A stretch of DNA of 64,000 bases, taken from contig JARROQ010000002.1 of assembly GCA_037383745.1 (NCBI GenBank), positions 1-64,000 on the forward strand, given 5' to 3'. Position numbers and translations under genes: made by a program. This DNA comes from BN30871 sp037383745. GTDB lineage: Bacteria; Campylobacterota; Campylobacteria; Campylobacterales; Sulfurovaceae. Shown here one piece after another: positions 30,520-40,022 of this stretch; the first letter of the stretch is position 1; every line of letters begins with the position of its first letter. The notes beneath the pieces are model-generated. The model was not told the DNA's origin. It did not search any database and saw only the letters and a list, made by a program, of their open reading frames with translations.

Positions 30520-32174
30520 ACTATTTGCTCTCCTTTTGTCTCTATGAGCTCTATAAAACGCTCCGCACTCTCTTCATACATATCAAAGATTTTACTCACA
30601 CCTGCCAAGATTAATTTTCGATTATCCTCTTTGCTATCTGAAAGAACCACAATCTCATCTTTAAAGCCACCCGAGCGAAGTGAAATCGTATAGTAGACAT
30701 TGAGTGCATCTTCCGGCATGGAGCATACAACCATAAAGCCTCTAAGTTTTGTAATCTGTTCGAGATAATCATATTGGCTTACGTCTACTTGAATCACATC
30801 TTCAAAACCATCATTTTTTGCCTCTTCATAACGCGCAGTATCTGTTTCATAAAGGCTCAACGCTATGCCTTCATCTTTCAAGATACGGCACATATGCTTA
30901 CTCTTATGAGTATACCCAAAGAAGATAATACCTTTTTTATGCTCTTGATGGTGTGCCTTGATATGATTGAGTGCCCTTGCATCGATCACCTCATAAGGCT
31001 CAACTATCCTATTGACTCCGGCAGCAATATACTGTCTTTTTAGATGATTTTCATTCATACGAGCAAAGATGACTGCATCCGACTCAACCGATCTTGCATT
31101 TAAAATAAAATAGATATTATCAATGTCAGAGCTTGTGAGTGTCAACATTGCAGCAATATTTTTGCCTCCATAGAGGTCTTTGATGATCTTTGCACTCGAT
31201 CCATCTGCACATATTGCTCTATAGCCATCTTTTCTAGCTTCCGAAACCTTCTCGACACTCTTCTCGATAATTACAGGTTCATACTCGCCTCTTATTTTCA
31301 ACTTCCTAGCAACACTCAATCCCAAATGCCCATAACCGTTGATAATGACGGCACGATTCATCTTTGAGACGAGATTGACATTGTCCACATTGCGTAACTC
31401 ATCAAAGCGCTCCGAGAATGCCGAAACCATCACGGAGGTTACAAAAGAGATCATCGCAACACCGAAAACGATGCCAAACATAGCAATGATTTTGCCCGTA
31501 TCAGTCACAGGTGATATATCACCATACCCTACAGTTGATATGGTAACGAGCGCCCAATAGATAGCATCTAAGTAGCTTCCTATCTTCTCATTGATACCAT
31601 ACTCTAAGATATAAAAGACCGTACCTAAAGAGAAGGTGACCCCAAGAAGCAAATAGCCTAAAAAGATAAATTCAAATCGCTTACTTGCGAGTGCTTTAAA
31701 GAGGCTTGAGGTGCCATGCATATAGTGATAAAGCTTGAGGAGTCTTACGATTCTAAACTTTGGAAAGATCGCCACAAGGTCGATGAGTGCAGGCAAAGAG
31801 ACGAGATAGGCAAGCTGTTTTTTAAGAGGCTTAAAATAGTACTCGCTCAATGGAGCATCCTTCTCTTTGCTGAGTGCTACAATATGCTTATGGATATCGA
31901 GATTGACCCAAATGCGTAGAAGATACTCCAAGATAAATACAGTCGTTATAACCTTAAGATCAAACTCGATAAGCCACGTAGGCAATTTGCCTGATTTGCT
32001 CAACATCAATATCGCAATAGAGATGAAAATCAATACGATCATAAAACGATCAAAATATTTTTTATAGGGGTAGTTGACATCTAAAAGCAGTGACCTAAAA
32101 AAAGATTTGCATTTTTGATAGCGTGTCGATCTATCGATCATATAAGAGAGTCTTAGTATGAATCGATGCATCAT
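30516..32174 (-). CDS. Voltage-gated-type potassium channel with two RCK/TrkA-N domains
   Basis: This 552-residue protein has six membrane segments in its first ~235 residues, with an S4-like basic stretch (PKFRIVRLLKLYHYMH) and a pore loop containing the selectivity filter TVGYGD (IYWALVTISTVGYGDISPVT). Two cytoplasmic Rossmann domains follow, one with INGYGHLGLSVARKL and the other with IFFGYTHKSKHMCRIL. These resemble RCK modules that gate by ligand or NAD. It is of the Kch kind, longer than E. coli Kch because of the second domain. Physiological role: potassium flux or membrane potential control. Confidence 0.9.
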   Translation of the reverse strand: MMHRFILRLSYMIDRSTRYQKCKSFFRSLLLDVNYPYKKYFDRFMIVLIFISIAILMLSKSGKLPTWLIEFDLKVITTVFILEYLLRIWVNLDIHKHIVALSKEKDAPLSEYYFKPLKKQLAYLVSLPALIDLVAIFPKFRIVRLLKLYHYMHGTSSLFKALASKRFEFIFLGYLLLGVTFSLGTVFYILEYGINEKIGSYLDAIYWALVTISTVGYGDISPVTDTGKIIAMFGIVFGVAMISFVTSVMVSAFSERFDELRNVDNVNLVSKMNRAVIINGYGHLGLSVARKLKIRGEYEPVIIEKSVEKVSEARKDGYRAICADGSSAKIIKDLYGGKNIAAMLTLTSSDIDNIYFILNARSVESDAVIFARMNENHLKRQYIAAGVNRIVEPYEVIDARALNHIKAHHQEHKKGIIFFGYTHKSKHMCRILKDEGIALSLYETDTARYEEAKNDGFEDVIQVDVSQYDYLEQITKLRGFMVVCSMPEDALNVYYTISLRSGGFKDEIVVLSDSKEDNRKLILAGVSKIFDMYEESAERFIELIETKGEQIV

Positions 32175-32189
32175 ATGGGCTCTTTTCCT

Positions 32190-33623
32190 TTAACTCAATC
32201 TCTGCTTGAGCAGCTTATTGAGCTTTGCAGGATTTGCTGAACCCTTGCTTTGCTTCATACACGCTCCTACAAAGAAACCAAAAAGCTTTTCTTTCCCGCT
32301 TTTGTACTCATTTACCTTCTCTTCATTTTCTGCCAAAACAGCATCTATCAGCTCTAAAATCGCTCCATCATCACTCACCTGTGCAAGACCGAGTTTTTCG
32401 ATGATTGCATCGATATCCCGCTCATCATTTTCAAACATATAATCAAGTACATCTTTTGCGCCCTTGCCTGAAATGACATCGCTCTCTATCTTTGTTATCA
32501 ACAGTGCAAGCGTTTCTGCTGTTATAGGAGAGTTCTCTATATTTAAAGAGAGTTTATTGAGCCTGCCTAAAAGCTCAGAAGTAAGCCAAGTTACCCCATT
32601 TTTCGGTGTGATTTTATGTTCTAGCATCGCTTCAAAATAGTAAGCCATCTCTTTTTGCGAAGTGATAACGAGTGCATCATCTTTTTTAATCCCAAGACTA
32701 TCAACATATCTTTGCACTTTTTGATCCGGCAATTCAGGTATCTTTTTAGCTACATCCATCATCGCTTGTGTAACAAGCACAGGCCTCAAATCAGGATCAG
32801 GGAAATACCTATAATCTGCACTATCTTCTTTCCCACGCATACTCTTTGTTACACCTTTTGCAACATCCCAAAGTCTCGTCTCTTGATACACCTCTTCTTT
32901 ATAAAGACCGTCTTCATACGCCTCTGTCTGTCTTGTGACCTCATACTCAATAGCTGCTGCGACAAAACGAAATGAATTGATGTTTTTTATCTCAACTCTT
33001 GTCCCAAACTCCTCTTGTCCTTCCGGTCTGATAGAGACATTCACGTCACATCGAAATGAACCCTCTTGCATATTGGCATCACTGATATCAAGATATCTTA
33101 CAATGGAATGCAACTTCTTGAGATAGCCTACAGCCTCTTCTACACTGCGCATATCCGGCTCGCTTACGATTTCAAGAAGCGGTGTGCCTGCACGATTAAG
33201 ATCAACTTTTGAGATGGCGCCTTCGTGCATATTTTTCCCTGCATCTGCTTCAAGGTGGGCTCTTGTGATGCCTATTCGTTTGGTTGTGCCGTCTTCTAGA
33301 TTGACAATCAACTCACCACCCTCTACGATAGGAATGTCAAATTGCGATATCTGATACCCCGATGGACTATCAGGATAAAAATAACTCTTACGGTTAAAAA
33401 TCGATCTCTGATTTACCTCTGCATTCACAGCATACCCAAACGACATTGCTTTGTTAACAGCCTCGAGATTGAGTACAGGCAAAGCTCCCGGAAGCGCTAA
33501 ACATACAGGGCAGGTATTGGTATTTTGCTTCTCTGCAAAACTTGTTGCACATGAGCAAAATATCTTTGTTTGAGTGTTTAATTGGACATGAACCTCTAAT
33601 CCGATAACAGTTTCAAATCGCAT
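32190..33623 (-). CDS. gatB: Aspartyl/glutamyl-tRNA(Asn/Gln) amidotransferase subunit B
   Basis: This 477-residue, full-length subunit of GatCAB converts Glu-tRNA(Gln) and Asp-tRNA(Asn) to the amide forms, needed in this phylum. The N-terminus ETVIGLEVHVQLNTQTKIFCSC, the kinase signature KSYFYPDSPSGYQISQ and LNRAGTPLLEIVSEPDM are diagnostic. The C-terminal tail domain ends FVGACMKQSKGSANPAKLNKLLKQRL. It heads the minus-strand operon gatB-kch-gpsA-proA. Confidence 0.97.
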   Translation of the reverse strand: MRFETVIGLEVHVQLNTQTKIFCSCATSFAEKQNTNTCPVCLALPGALPVLNLEAVNKAMSFGYAVNAEVNQRSIFNRKSYFYPDSPSGYQISQFDIPIVEGGELIVNLEDGTTKRIGITRAHLEADAGKNMHEGAISKVDLNRAGTPLLEIVSEPDMRSVEEAVGYLKKLHSIVRYLDISDANMQEGSFRCDVNVSIRPEGQEEFGTRVEIKNINSFRFVAAAIEYEVTRQTEAYEDGLYKEEVYQETRLWDVAKGVTKSMRGKEDSADYRYFPDPDLRPVLVTQAMMDVAKKIPELPDQKVQRYVDSLGIKKDDALVITSQKEMAYYFEAMLEHKITPKNGVTWLTSELLGRLNKLSLNIENSPITAETLALLITKIESDVISGKGAKDVLDYMFENDERDIDAIIEKLGLAQVSDDGAILELIDAVLAENEEKVNEYKSGKEKLFGFFVGACMKQSKGSANPAKLNKLLKQRLS

Positions 33624-33671
33624 TTTTTTCCTTGGGGATAAAGATTAAAATCTTTGTTATTTTTGTCTTTA

Positions 33672-33677
33672 ATTATA
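33672..33677 (-). promoter_or_regulatory. Candidate -10 box for the gatB operon
   Basis: The minus strand reads GGATATAATTAAAG, the same GATATAAT context seen before cysS and pyrD, about 50 bp before the gatB start. Confidence 0.45.
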
Positions 33678-33762
33678 TCCAAAGATGTTTAAAAGCATAT
33701 AGCTTTATCGGCAACTTACTCCTTATAAATTGTATGTTATACTTTATAAATTTCAATACACC

Positions 33763-34116
33763 ATGGAGCCGATATTGACAAAAAAGATAGTAAAAGCATT
33801 AAAGATAGTAGCTTATATACTTCTCTTTATCGCTCTTGTTGTATCCTATACTGTGATTGCCGTAAAGCTCTCTGCATTTTGGCTTGTTTTCCCGTGGGGA
33901 GAAGTTAAATGCTCATCGGATCCTGCAGCAATAGTTTTTAAACTTGCTTTTTTCGAAACACCGCTTGTGATTGCTACAAGTTTAGCGCTGTTTGTGGGGG
34001 TCTATGTGATATCTCGTAAAAAAATGTATCTTTATTTGCATCTGCCAATTACTCTTCTGATTGGGGTAGTCTATATAACCGCTAGAATGGTATATTTTGG
34101 ACTGGGAAGCTTATGA
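33763..34116 (+). CDS. Hypothetical inner-membrane protein, about 117 aa
   Basis: The start is taken at MEPILTKK (33763); the open frame extends to 33730. Three membrane segments are visible: ALKIVAYILLFIALVVSYTVIAV, PLVIATSLALFVGVYVI and YLHLPITLLIGVVYITA. A single cysteine lies in the first outside loop (WGEVKCSSDP). I recognise no family. It overlaps the next gene (a lipoprotein) by 4 bp (ATGA), so the pair is probably co-expressed. Confidence 0.65.
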   Translation: MEPILTKKIVKALKIVAYILLFIALVVSYTVIAVKLSAFWLVFPWGEVKCSSDPAAIVFKLAFFETPLVIATSLALFVGVYVISRKKMYLYLHLPITLLIGVVYITARMVYFGLGSL

Positions 34117-34571
34117 AAAAAATCTTTATCTTGTTGTCGATATTTATATTTACGGGATGTACCGAAAAACAAAAACATGCTCATGGTGATATCTATGAAT
34201 CACATATGGCAGTTAATATTTCCGAAGCAGATGCCGTGTTCGATACAAAAACACTGACAATTATCTATAAACCCCGCTCATGTGAAGAGGTTCCACATAA
34301 CCACAATGCGCTCTCACCGGAAGAACTTGCGATAGAATGTCAAGCGTTAAATGAGTATTTGCAAGAACACGATAACACTATCCCCGATGCTACATGTAGT
34401 GATACCTACGATTTGAGAGAAGATAAGTATACTCTTGTAGATTCCGATAAACCAAATGGATGTTTTAATTTCTCAAAATCTTTCAATACTATCATCTACT
34501 ATCCAAATGGTTTTGTGGTGCAATTTCAGACCGAATATGGTCTTTTTCAGGGTGAATTTGAGTATAAATAA
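34113..34571 (+). CDS. Hypothetical lipoprotein, 152 aa
   Basis: A typical lipoprotein signal, MKKIFILLSIFIFTGCTEK, has the lipobox at residues 13-16. The mature part contains a histidine-rich start (KHAHGDIYESHMA), and four cysteines (RSCEEV, IECQAL, ATCSDT, NGCFNF) that may form two disulphides in the periplasm. No family or function recognised. It is coupled to the small membrane protein upstream. Confidence 0.65.
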   Translation: MKKIFILLSIFIFTGCTEKQKHAHGDIYESHMAVNISEADAVFDTKTLTIIYKPRSCEEVPHNHNALSPEELAIECQALNEYLQEHDNTIPDATCSDTYDLREDKYTLVDSDKPNGCFNFSKSFNTIIYYPNGFVVQFQTEYGLFQGEFEYK

Positions 34572-34584
34572 CGCTCAGTTACTA

Positions 34585-34590
34585 TATAAT
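34585..34590 (+). promoter_or_regulatory. Candidate -10 box for the DUF445 gene
   Basis: TATAAT lies 23 bp before the ATG at 34614; AGAAGAG serves as a weak ribosome binding site. Confidence 0.4.
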
Positions 34591-34613
34591 AACAAAAAAT
34601 AGAAGAGTGTGCC

Positions 34614-35321
34614 ATGTCAAAAACATTGATGACCAATCTAACAACTATCTTTATCATCATTCTCTCTTTTTTCTTGCCGCATCCTATAGGTAAGCACACA
34701 CTCAATGTCGGACTTTATGCACTCTCGGGTGCTATCACAAACTCGCTTGCTATCTATATGATATTTCATAAAGTACCTCTACTTTACGGCTCAGGAGTGA
34801 TAGAGAAAAATTTTGAAGCCTTTAAAATCTCTATCAAATCGATGATTATGGAGCAGTTTTTCTCCAAAGAGAATATAAGTAGGTTTCTACAAAAGGAAAA
34901 TCAAGATATCGATTTTGCCTCTATTATCACCAAAGTTGACCTCAAAATTGCATTTGAGAGCCTTAAAATTACTATCATGGAGTCAAAGTTTGGATCGCTC
35001 CTTGGAATGTTTGGCGGGGAGAGTGCACTTGATTCATTTCAAAAACCTTTTGAAGAAAAGCTAAGAGGTTCACTCATCAAGATAACAACATCGGAGTCTT
35101 TTAAAAAAATGATTGAGAATGAACTTAACTCTAACTTGCTACAAGAAGATATCTTAAACTCCATAGAGACAATCGTCACAGAGAGACTAGAAGAGCTCAC
35201 GCCTCAAATGGTAAAAGAGATTGTAGAGTCGATTATCAAAGAGCATCTAGGTTGGCTTGTGATTTGGGGAGGTCTTTTTGGAGGGATTCTAGGGCTTTGT
35301 GTATCAATCTTTATCTCGTAA
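34614..35321 (+). CDS. DUF445-family membrane protein
   Basis: This 235-residue protein has an N-terminal membrane segment pair (NLTTIFIIILSFFLPHPIG; VGLYALSGAITNSLAIYMIFHK) and a C-terminal one (WLVIWGGLFGGILGLCVSIFI) enclosing a long helical domain. The NxxA-MLF-like turn GAITNSLAIYMIFHKVP and VIEKNFEAFKISI match the short form of DUF445 (YheB-like). No function is established for the family. Its 3' end overlaps the convergent thiE-like gene by 11 bp. Confidence 0.8.
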   Translation: MSKTLMTNLTTIFIIILSFFLPHPIGKHTLNVGLYALSGAITNSLAIYMIFHKVPLLYGSGVIEKNFEAFKISIKSMIMEQFFSKENISRFLQKENQDIDFASIITKVDLKIAFESLKITIMESKFGSLLGMFGGESALDSFQKPFEEKLRGSLIKITTSESFKKMIENELNSNLLQEDILNSIETIVTERLEELTPQMVKEIVESIIKEHLGWLVIWGGLFGGILGLCVSIFIS

Positions 35322-35853
35322 AATAGCGGATAGAGGCAAATCCCGCAAATCCTGCTGTTCTACACGATTGTATCTGCGTATCTCCTAATATACCGCCAAG
35401 TGCTATAATAGGCATATCAAGCTCTGCTTTGAGCGCTTTAAGGATATTGACTCCAAGAGGCTTGCCCTTATTGGGAGTCGCAAAGATAGGACTTAGTGTT
35501 GCCATATCGGCGCCTCTTTCTTGCAAATCAAGTAACTCTTCTAAAGAGTGTGCGCTCGCTACCGTAAAAAGGCCACAACTTTTTGCCTTTGCCACAAGCT
35601 CAAATTGGTCGCTTCTGAGATGCACTCCATCAGCTTTAAGCTTACAGGCAAGCTCTACATCACCATGGAGTAAAACTTTATCAAAATCAAAATGCTTGGC
35701 AACTTCTAAAAAGAGTTTGGCATTATCATGGTAGTTGGGGGTTAATCGATCGCGATAAACGATCATAGAGGCAAGGCGTGAGAATCTTTGAAGATCCTCA
35801 CTTAGGTGTTCAAATGAGAGAGTGGAGGGATCGCTAATAGCGTACGCTAGCAT
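35311..35853 (-). CDS. Thiamine phosphate synthase-like protein (ThiE/TenI family)
   Basis: This 180-residue TIM-barrel protein lacks the full ~205-residue length of ThiE. Family motifs are visible: VYRDRLTP, VLLHGDVELACKLKADGVHL, ASAHSLEELLDLQERGADMATLSPIFATPNKGKPLG, and IIALGGI. ThiE joins HMP-PP and thiazole phosphate, and TenI-type relatives aromatise the thiazole. The PNKGKPLG loop fits both, but the shortened N-terminus favours a TenI-like role. Convergent with the DUF445 gene and 5 bp after atpB. Confidence 0.75.
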   Translation of the reverse strand: MLAYAISDPSTLSFEHLSEDLQRFSRLASMIVYRDRLTPNYHDNAKLFLEVAKHFDFDKVLLHGDVELACKLKADGVHLRSDQFELVAKAKSCGLFTVASAHSLEELLDLQERGADMATLSPIFATPNKGKPLGVNILKALKAELDMPIIALGGILGDTQIQSCRTAGFAGFASIRYFTR

Positions 35854-35858
35854 CGCTC

Positions 35859-36566
35859 TTAGTGATGATCTTCACTTACGACAACAGCTCCTGCAAGGTA
35901 CACATAGGTAAGAATCATAAATATGAAGCTTTGAAGTATCGCGCCAAAAGTAAGAAGAACATATCCGGAAAGTGGCACGACTGCCCAAGGAGCAAGCATC
36001 AAAAGAACCCACAAGAAGAGATCATCCCCTTTGATGTTCCCAAAAAGACGGAAAGAGAGCGAGATAATTCTTGAGATATGTGATACGATCTCGATAGGAT
36101 ACATAAACGCTGTAAGCCCGGCTTTGAGGATCGGGTTCATCTCACCAAGGTGAACAAATGAGCCGAGGTATTTTAAAAAACCTTGCGCTCGTACACCTTC
36201 GATATGATAATAGACAAACACTAAAAGTGCCAGCGTTAAAGTAATGTTGATATTGGCTGTTGGTGCTTCAAACCCCGGGATGATACCGATAAGGTTAGAG
36301 AAAAATACAAATAATCCGATAGTTGCTACAAGAGGAAGATATTTTCTAGCATTTTCTTCGCCTATAACATCTTTTCCCATAGCGATAACACCACCAAGAT
36401 AAGCTTCCATAACATTTTGATTACCGCTTGGCACGGCTTGCATATTTTTTGTTGCTGCTCTTGCTAAAACAAGCATGATGATAGCAACTAGCGTAACATG
36501 CGCCATCATCAAACCACTTCCTTCGTGACCAAATATGACACCAAAATAGGTATATACACCTTCCAT
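35859..36566 (-). CDS. atpB: ATP synthase F0 subunit a
   Basis: This 235-residue polytopic subunit forms the proton half-channels against the c-ring. It has five or six membrane helices. The essential arginine lies in IISLSFRLFGNIKGDDLF (about residue 170), and the last helix has LQSFIFMILTYVYLAGAVV. As in other Campylobacterota it stands apart from the F1 genes. A spacer of about 600 bp with repeats lies upstream. Confidence 0.95.
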   Translation of the reverse strand: MEGVYTYFGVIFGHEGSGLMMAHVTLVAIIMLVLARAATKNMQAVPSGNQNVMEAYLGGVIAMGKDVIGEENARKYLPLVATIGLFVFFSNLIGIIPGFEAPTANINITLTLALLVFVYYHIEGVRAQGFLKYLGSFVHLGEMNPILKAGLTAFMYPIEIVSHISRIISLSFRLFGNIKGDDLFLWVLLMLAPWAVVPLSGYVLLTFGAILQSFIFMILTYVYLAGAVVVSEDHH

Positions 36567-37162
36567 AAAACGACCCTCATATTATTGATTTTGTCGTATT
36601 TTACAAAAAAGCTCCTAAATTGCTCTTTAAGCGAGTGGAATTTTTGAGTTTCTCTTCTTAAATTTGTAAAAAATAATAGTCTTATATGATAATATTTTTC
36701 TATCGCTTTCGCACCTCTGGTGCAATCTATCAAATAACTGTCATGCTGAACTTGTTTCAGCATCTCTTTTTATATTTTTAGACCCTGAAACAAGTTCAGG
36801 GTGACGGTGTGTTGTCATTGCGATGAACGAAGTGAAGAAGCAATCCATATATTATCAAATAACTTGTCATACGAGCATCCTTGTAAAGCAGGGATATGCC
36901 GCCCGCGACTTTGTGTTTTTTATCTATAGTAATCTTTCCGCTCGCCCTGAGTAAGTGAGCTTGACGAACTATCGAAGGGTAATGGATATTGAAGATAATG
37001 GTTCGACAAGCTCACCATGAACGGATTTATTTACTTTATAGAATATAGATTGCCACGAAGCTAAAGCTTCTCGCAATGACAAGCAAAATGATATTGAATA
37101 ACAAAATAAGCCTCATAGCAAACTTACGCTAAAATACCCCCAAGTTTTTCAAAAAGAGCACC
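36567..37162. repeat. Intergenic spacer rich in dispersed hairpin repeats
   Basis: No gene is visible between atpB and murJ. The spacer holds GCTGAA/TTCAGC (36745-36761) and CCCTGAA/TTCAGGG (36783-36801), two orientations of a 'CTGAAACAAGTTCAG' unit. It also holds a GTCATTGCGA...AAGCAATCC unit (36814-36846), a CCCTGAGTAAGTGAGCTTGA / GGTTCGACAAGCTCACC pair (about 36955-37020) and an ATTGCCACG...CTCGCAATGAC hairpin (37049-37080). Related units lie at 12.4-12.6 kb. Such units are known from many genomes as REP-like intergenic repeats. Confidence 0.7.
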
Positions 37163-38566
37163 ATGCGAATACAAGCGATACTCACAAACAGTTTTGGCAT
37201 ACTCACCTCACGAATCACGGGGTTATTTAGGGATGTATTTATGGCTTCGGCTTTGGGTGCGTCGATATATAGTGATATATTTTTCGTAGCCTTTAAGATA
37301 CCTAACCTCTTTCGGCGTATATTTGCCGAGGGAGCTTTTACGCAAAGTTTTATGCCCTCTTTTATCGCCTCAAAACAAAAAGGGGTTTTCGGTGCTGCTA
37401 TATTTTTGCGATTTTTACTCTTTTTAGTCATCATCTCACTCATCGTCTCGCTCTTTCCGGAAGTACTAACAAAGCTCATGGCATTTGGTTGGGATAGTGA
37501 GACTATAGCATTGGCTGCACCACTTACGGCTATAAATTTTTGGTATCTTGACCTCATCTTTATCGTCACATTCCTAGCAACCCTCCTCCAATACAAAGAG
37601 TATTTTGCAGTCACAGCCATCTCAACATCACTGCTCAATATCGCGATGGTAGCGGCACTTTGGTTATTTATGCATGATGATCCAAAAGTTGTTGCGTATG
37701 CTTTGAGTATCGCTGTTGTCATCGGAGGGCTCTTACAAGTCATAACGCACATCTGGGCGATATCAACCATGAAGATGCACAAAATATTTTTCGGCGGTTT
37801 TAAATATCTTGGAAAAAAAGATGTGAGCAGAGATACAAAGAAATTTAACAAGCTCTTTCTGCCTGCCATGTGGGGTAACTCAACGCCACAGATAAATGCA
37901 TTTCTAGATACGCTCTTAGCTTCATTTCTTATGACGGGCTCTATCTCCTATCTTTTTTATGCCAATAGGATATTTCAACTTCCACTAGCACTTTTTGCCA
38001 TCGCAACTGCAACGGCACTTTTTCCAAGCATATCAAAAGCCATAAAAAACGGTAAAAATGACGCAATGGAGCGAAATCTCAAAAAAGCTTTTTGGCTTTT
38101 ACTCTTTTTGCTTGGTATCTCGACAATAGGCGGAATCATCTTTGGAGAGCTTATCATCAAAATCATCTTTGAGCGTGGTAAGTTTGGCACCTTTGAGACT
38201 ACACAAACCACCTCTGTGCTTTTTATGTACCTTGCAGGACTCGTTCCCTTTGGACTCGCGAAGCTCTTCTCACTTGTCCTTTATGCCTCACATAAGCAAG
38301 CAAAAGCTGCCAAGATAGCGACCTACTCGCTTCTTATCAATATCCTCGCCTCTTTGGCGCTCATCAAACCCATGGGGGCAAGTGGCTTAGCACTTGCGGG
38401 TAGTATCGGCGGGTGGGTACTTTTTGCCGGTACACTCAAAGAGATCGGCTCTGAAACCATAAAAAATATGTTTGATACAAGATACACACTCCTCTTTTTG
38501 TTAGCAGTTATTCTCTTGGCACCACTCTTTTACTTTTTAAACGAACTTATCCTTCCGTATTTTTAG
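37163..38566 (+). CDS. murJ: Lipid II flippase MurJ (MviN)
   Basis: This 467-residue inner-membrane protein of the MOP superfamily has about 13-14 membrane helices. It starts MRIQAILTNSFGILTSRITGLFRDVFMA, with the conserved RITGLxR. GVFAGAFTQSFMP-type residues follow (FAEGAFTQSFMPSF), and then PAMWGNSTPQINAFLDTLLASF and SYLFYANRIFQLPLALFAIA, the MurJ signature. It moves lipid II across the membrane for peptidoglycan synthesis. First gene of the plus-strand series; cysS follows after 60 bp. Confidence 0.95.
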   Translation: MRIQAILTNSFGILTSRITGLFRDVFMASALGASIYSDIFFVAFKIPNLFRRIFAEGAFTQSFMPSFIASKQKGVFGAAIFLRFLLFLVIISLIVSLFPEVLTKLMAFGWDSETIALAAPLTAINFWYLDLIFIVTFLATLLQYKEYFAVTAISTSLLNIAMVAALWLFMHDDPKVVAYALSIAVVIGGLLQVITHIWAISTMKMHKIFFGGFKYLGKKDVSRDTKKFNKLFLPAMWGNSTPQINAFLDTLLASFLMTGSISYLFYANRIFQLPLALFAIATATALFPSISKAIKNGKNDAMERNLKKAFWLLLFLLGISTIGGIIFGELIIKIIFERGKFGTFETTQTTSVLFMYLAGLVPFGLAKLFSLVLYASHKQAKAAKIATYSLLINILASLALIKPMGASGLALAGSIGGWVLFAGTLKEIGSETIKNMFDTRYTLLFLLAVILLAPLFYFLNELILPYF

Positions 38567-38593
38567 TGAGAAAAAGGCTAAATGATTTTTAGA

Positions 38594-38599
38594 TATAAT
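38594..38599 (+). promoter_or_regulatory. Candidate -10 box for cysS
   Basis: TATAAT in TTTTTAGATATAATCTAG, 28 bp before the ATG. The same TTTTAGATATAATC string is found before pyrD. Confidence 0.5.
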
Positions 38600-38627
38600 C
38601 TAGCAAAGTTTTTATCTTAGGGAATGT

Positions 38628-40022
38628 ATGGTTATTTTTGATAGCGTAAAAAAAGAGAAAGTTCTATTTGAACCCATAAAAGAGAAGCAAGCTACCCTCT
38701 ATGTATGTGGTCCAACTGTCTATGATGATGCCCATTTGGGACATGCTAGAAGTGCCATCAGTTTTGATCTTCTAAGAAGAGTGTTGGAAGCAAGCGGATA
38801 TAAAACGACGCTTATTAGAAATGTAACGGATATTGATGATAAGATTATCAACAAAGCGAAGCAAACCGGCAAAAGCATCCAAGATATAGCTGAATTTTAC
38901 GAAAAACGCTACCTTGAAGATATGGCTGCACTCTTAGTAAAAGAGCCTGATATTGCTCCAAAAGTAAGCGAGTCAATGGATGCTATAGAGGCGATGATTC
39001 AAACATTGATAGACAAAAAATATGCCTACAAAATAGAGAGTGGTGATATCTACTTTGATACTTCAAAAGATGTAAACTATGGCACGATTTCTAAAAAGAT
39101 CAGCGATGAGAGTATGAGCCGTGTTACGCACACAGATGAGAAGAAAAACCAAAAAGATTTTGCGCTTTGGAAAGCCTGTACAGAAGATGGAAGCTGCTTT
39201 GCTTCTCCGCTTGGCAAAGGACGCCCCGGCTGGCACATAGAGTGTTCGGCTATGATAGAAGAGTATGGACTCAAAGATGCGCCCTATAGTATAGATATCC
39301 ATGGTGGTGGCGCTGATCTTCTTTTTCCGCATCATGAAAATGAAGCAGCGCAAAGTAGATGTGCGACAAATCATGAACTTGCAAAATATTGGATGCACAA
39401 TGGATTTGTGCAAATTGACGGCGAGAAGATGAGTAAGAGCCTTGGTAATAGCTTTTTTCTCAAAGATGCGCTCAAGGTATATGATGGCGAGATATTACGC
39501 TTCTATCTTGCAGGTATCCACTATAGGAGTGATTTTAACTTCAACGAAGAGGATCTGCTTGCTTCTAAAAAGAGACTTGATAAACTCTATAGACTTAAAA
39601 AAAGAGCTCTTTTTGATGCTCAAAGCTATCCAAATGAAAGTTTTACAAAGCCTTTTCTTGAAGCACTACAAGACGACATCAATATCTCAAAAGCACTCAG
39701 TATCATCGATGAAATGATAGCCAAAGCCAATGAGCAACTCGATCTCAATCCAAAAGATAAAGAGCTCAAAAAAGTAATCGGAGCAAATCTAATCTTTATA
39801 CAAGAACTCCTTGGATTTGGAGCCAAAGAATCTGCACAATACTTCCAACTCGGCGTAAGTGAAGAAGATAAAAAGCAGATTGAGGCCCTTATTCAAGAGC
39901 GGCTTGAAGCCAAGAGTGCTAAAGATTTTACAAAAGCTGATACACTAAGGGATACACTTGCAAAAATGGGAATCAGTATCATGGATAGCAGTGAGGGAAC
40001 ACTGTGGGAGCGGGCACTTTGA
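38628..40022 (+). CDS. cysS: Cysteinyl-tRNA synthetase
   Basis: This 464-residue class I synthetase has the HIGH-type motif as AHLGHARS (about residue 34), the KMSKS loop as GEKMSKSLGNS (about 267), and zinc ligands in YVCGPTVYD, IECSAM and PHHENEAAQ. It has the C-terminal helical anticodon domain. It charges tRNA(Cys). Full length, no oddities. The stop codon overlaps the likely start of msbA by 4 bp. Confidence 0.97.
   Translation: MVIFDSVKKEKVLFEPIKEKQATLYVCGPTVYDDAHLGHARSAISFDLLRRVLEASGYKTTLIRNVTDIDDKIINKAKQTGKSIQDIAEFYEKRYLEDMAALLVKEPDIAPKVSESMDAIEAMIQTLIDKKYAYKIESGDIYFDTSKDVNYGTISKKISDESMSRVTHTDEKKNQKDFALWKACTEDGSCFASPLGKGRPGWHIECSAMIEEYGLKDAPYSIDIHGGGADLLFPHHENEAAQSRCATNHELAKYWMHNGFVQIDGEKMSKSLGNSFFLKDALKVYDGEILRFYLAGIHYRSDFNFNEEDLLASKKRLDKLYRLKKRALFDAQSYPNESFTKPFLEALQDDINISKALSIIDEMIAKANEQLDLNPKDKELKKVIGANLIFIQELLGFGAKESAQYFQLGVSEEDKKQIEALIQERLEAKSAKDFTKADTLRDTLAKMGISIMDSSEGTLWERAL

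Noticed and set aside
36509..36763. Minus-strand 84-codon frame upstream of atpB
   Set aside because: It overlaps the start of atpB, runs into the hairpin repeats and shows no coding character.
37129..37869. 246-codon minus-strand frame over the start of murJ
   Set aside because: It is a shadow of the well-supported MurJ frame, with unlikely residue make-up and no ribosome binding site.
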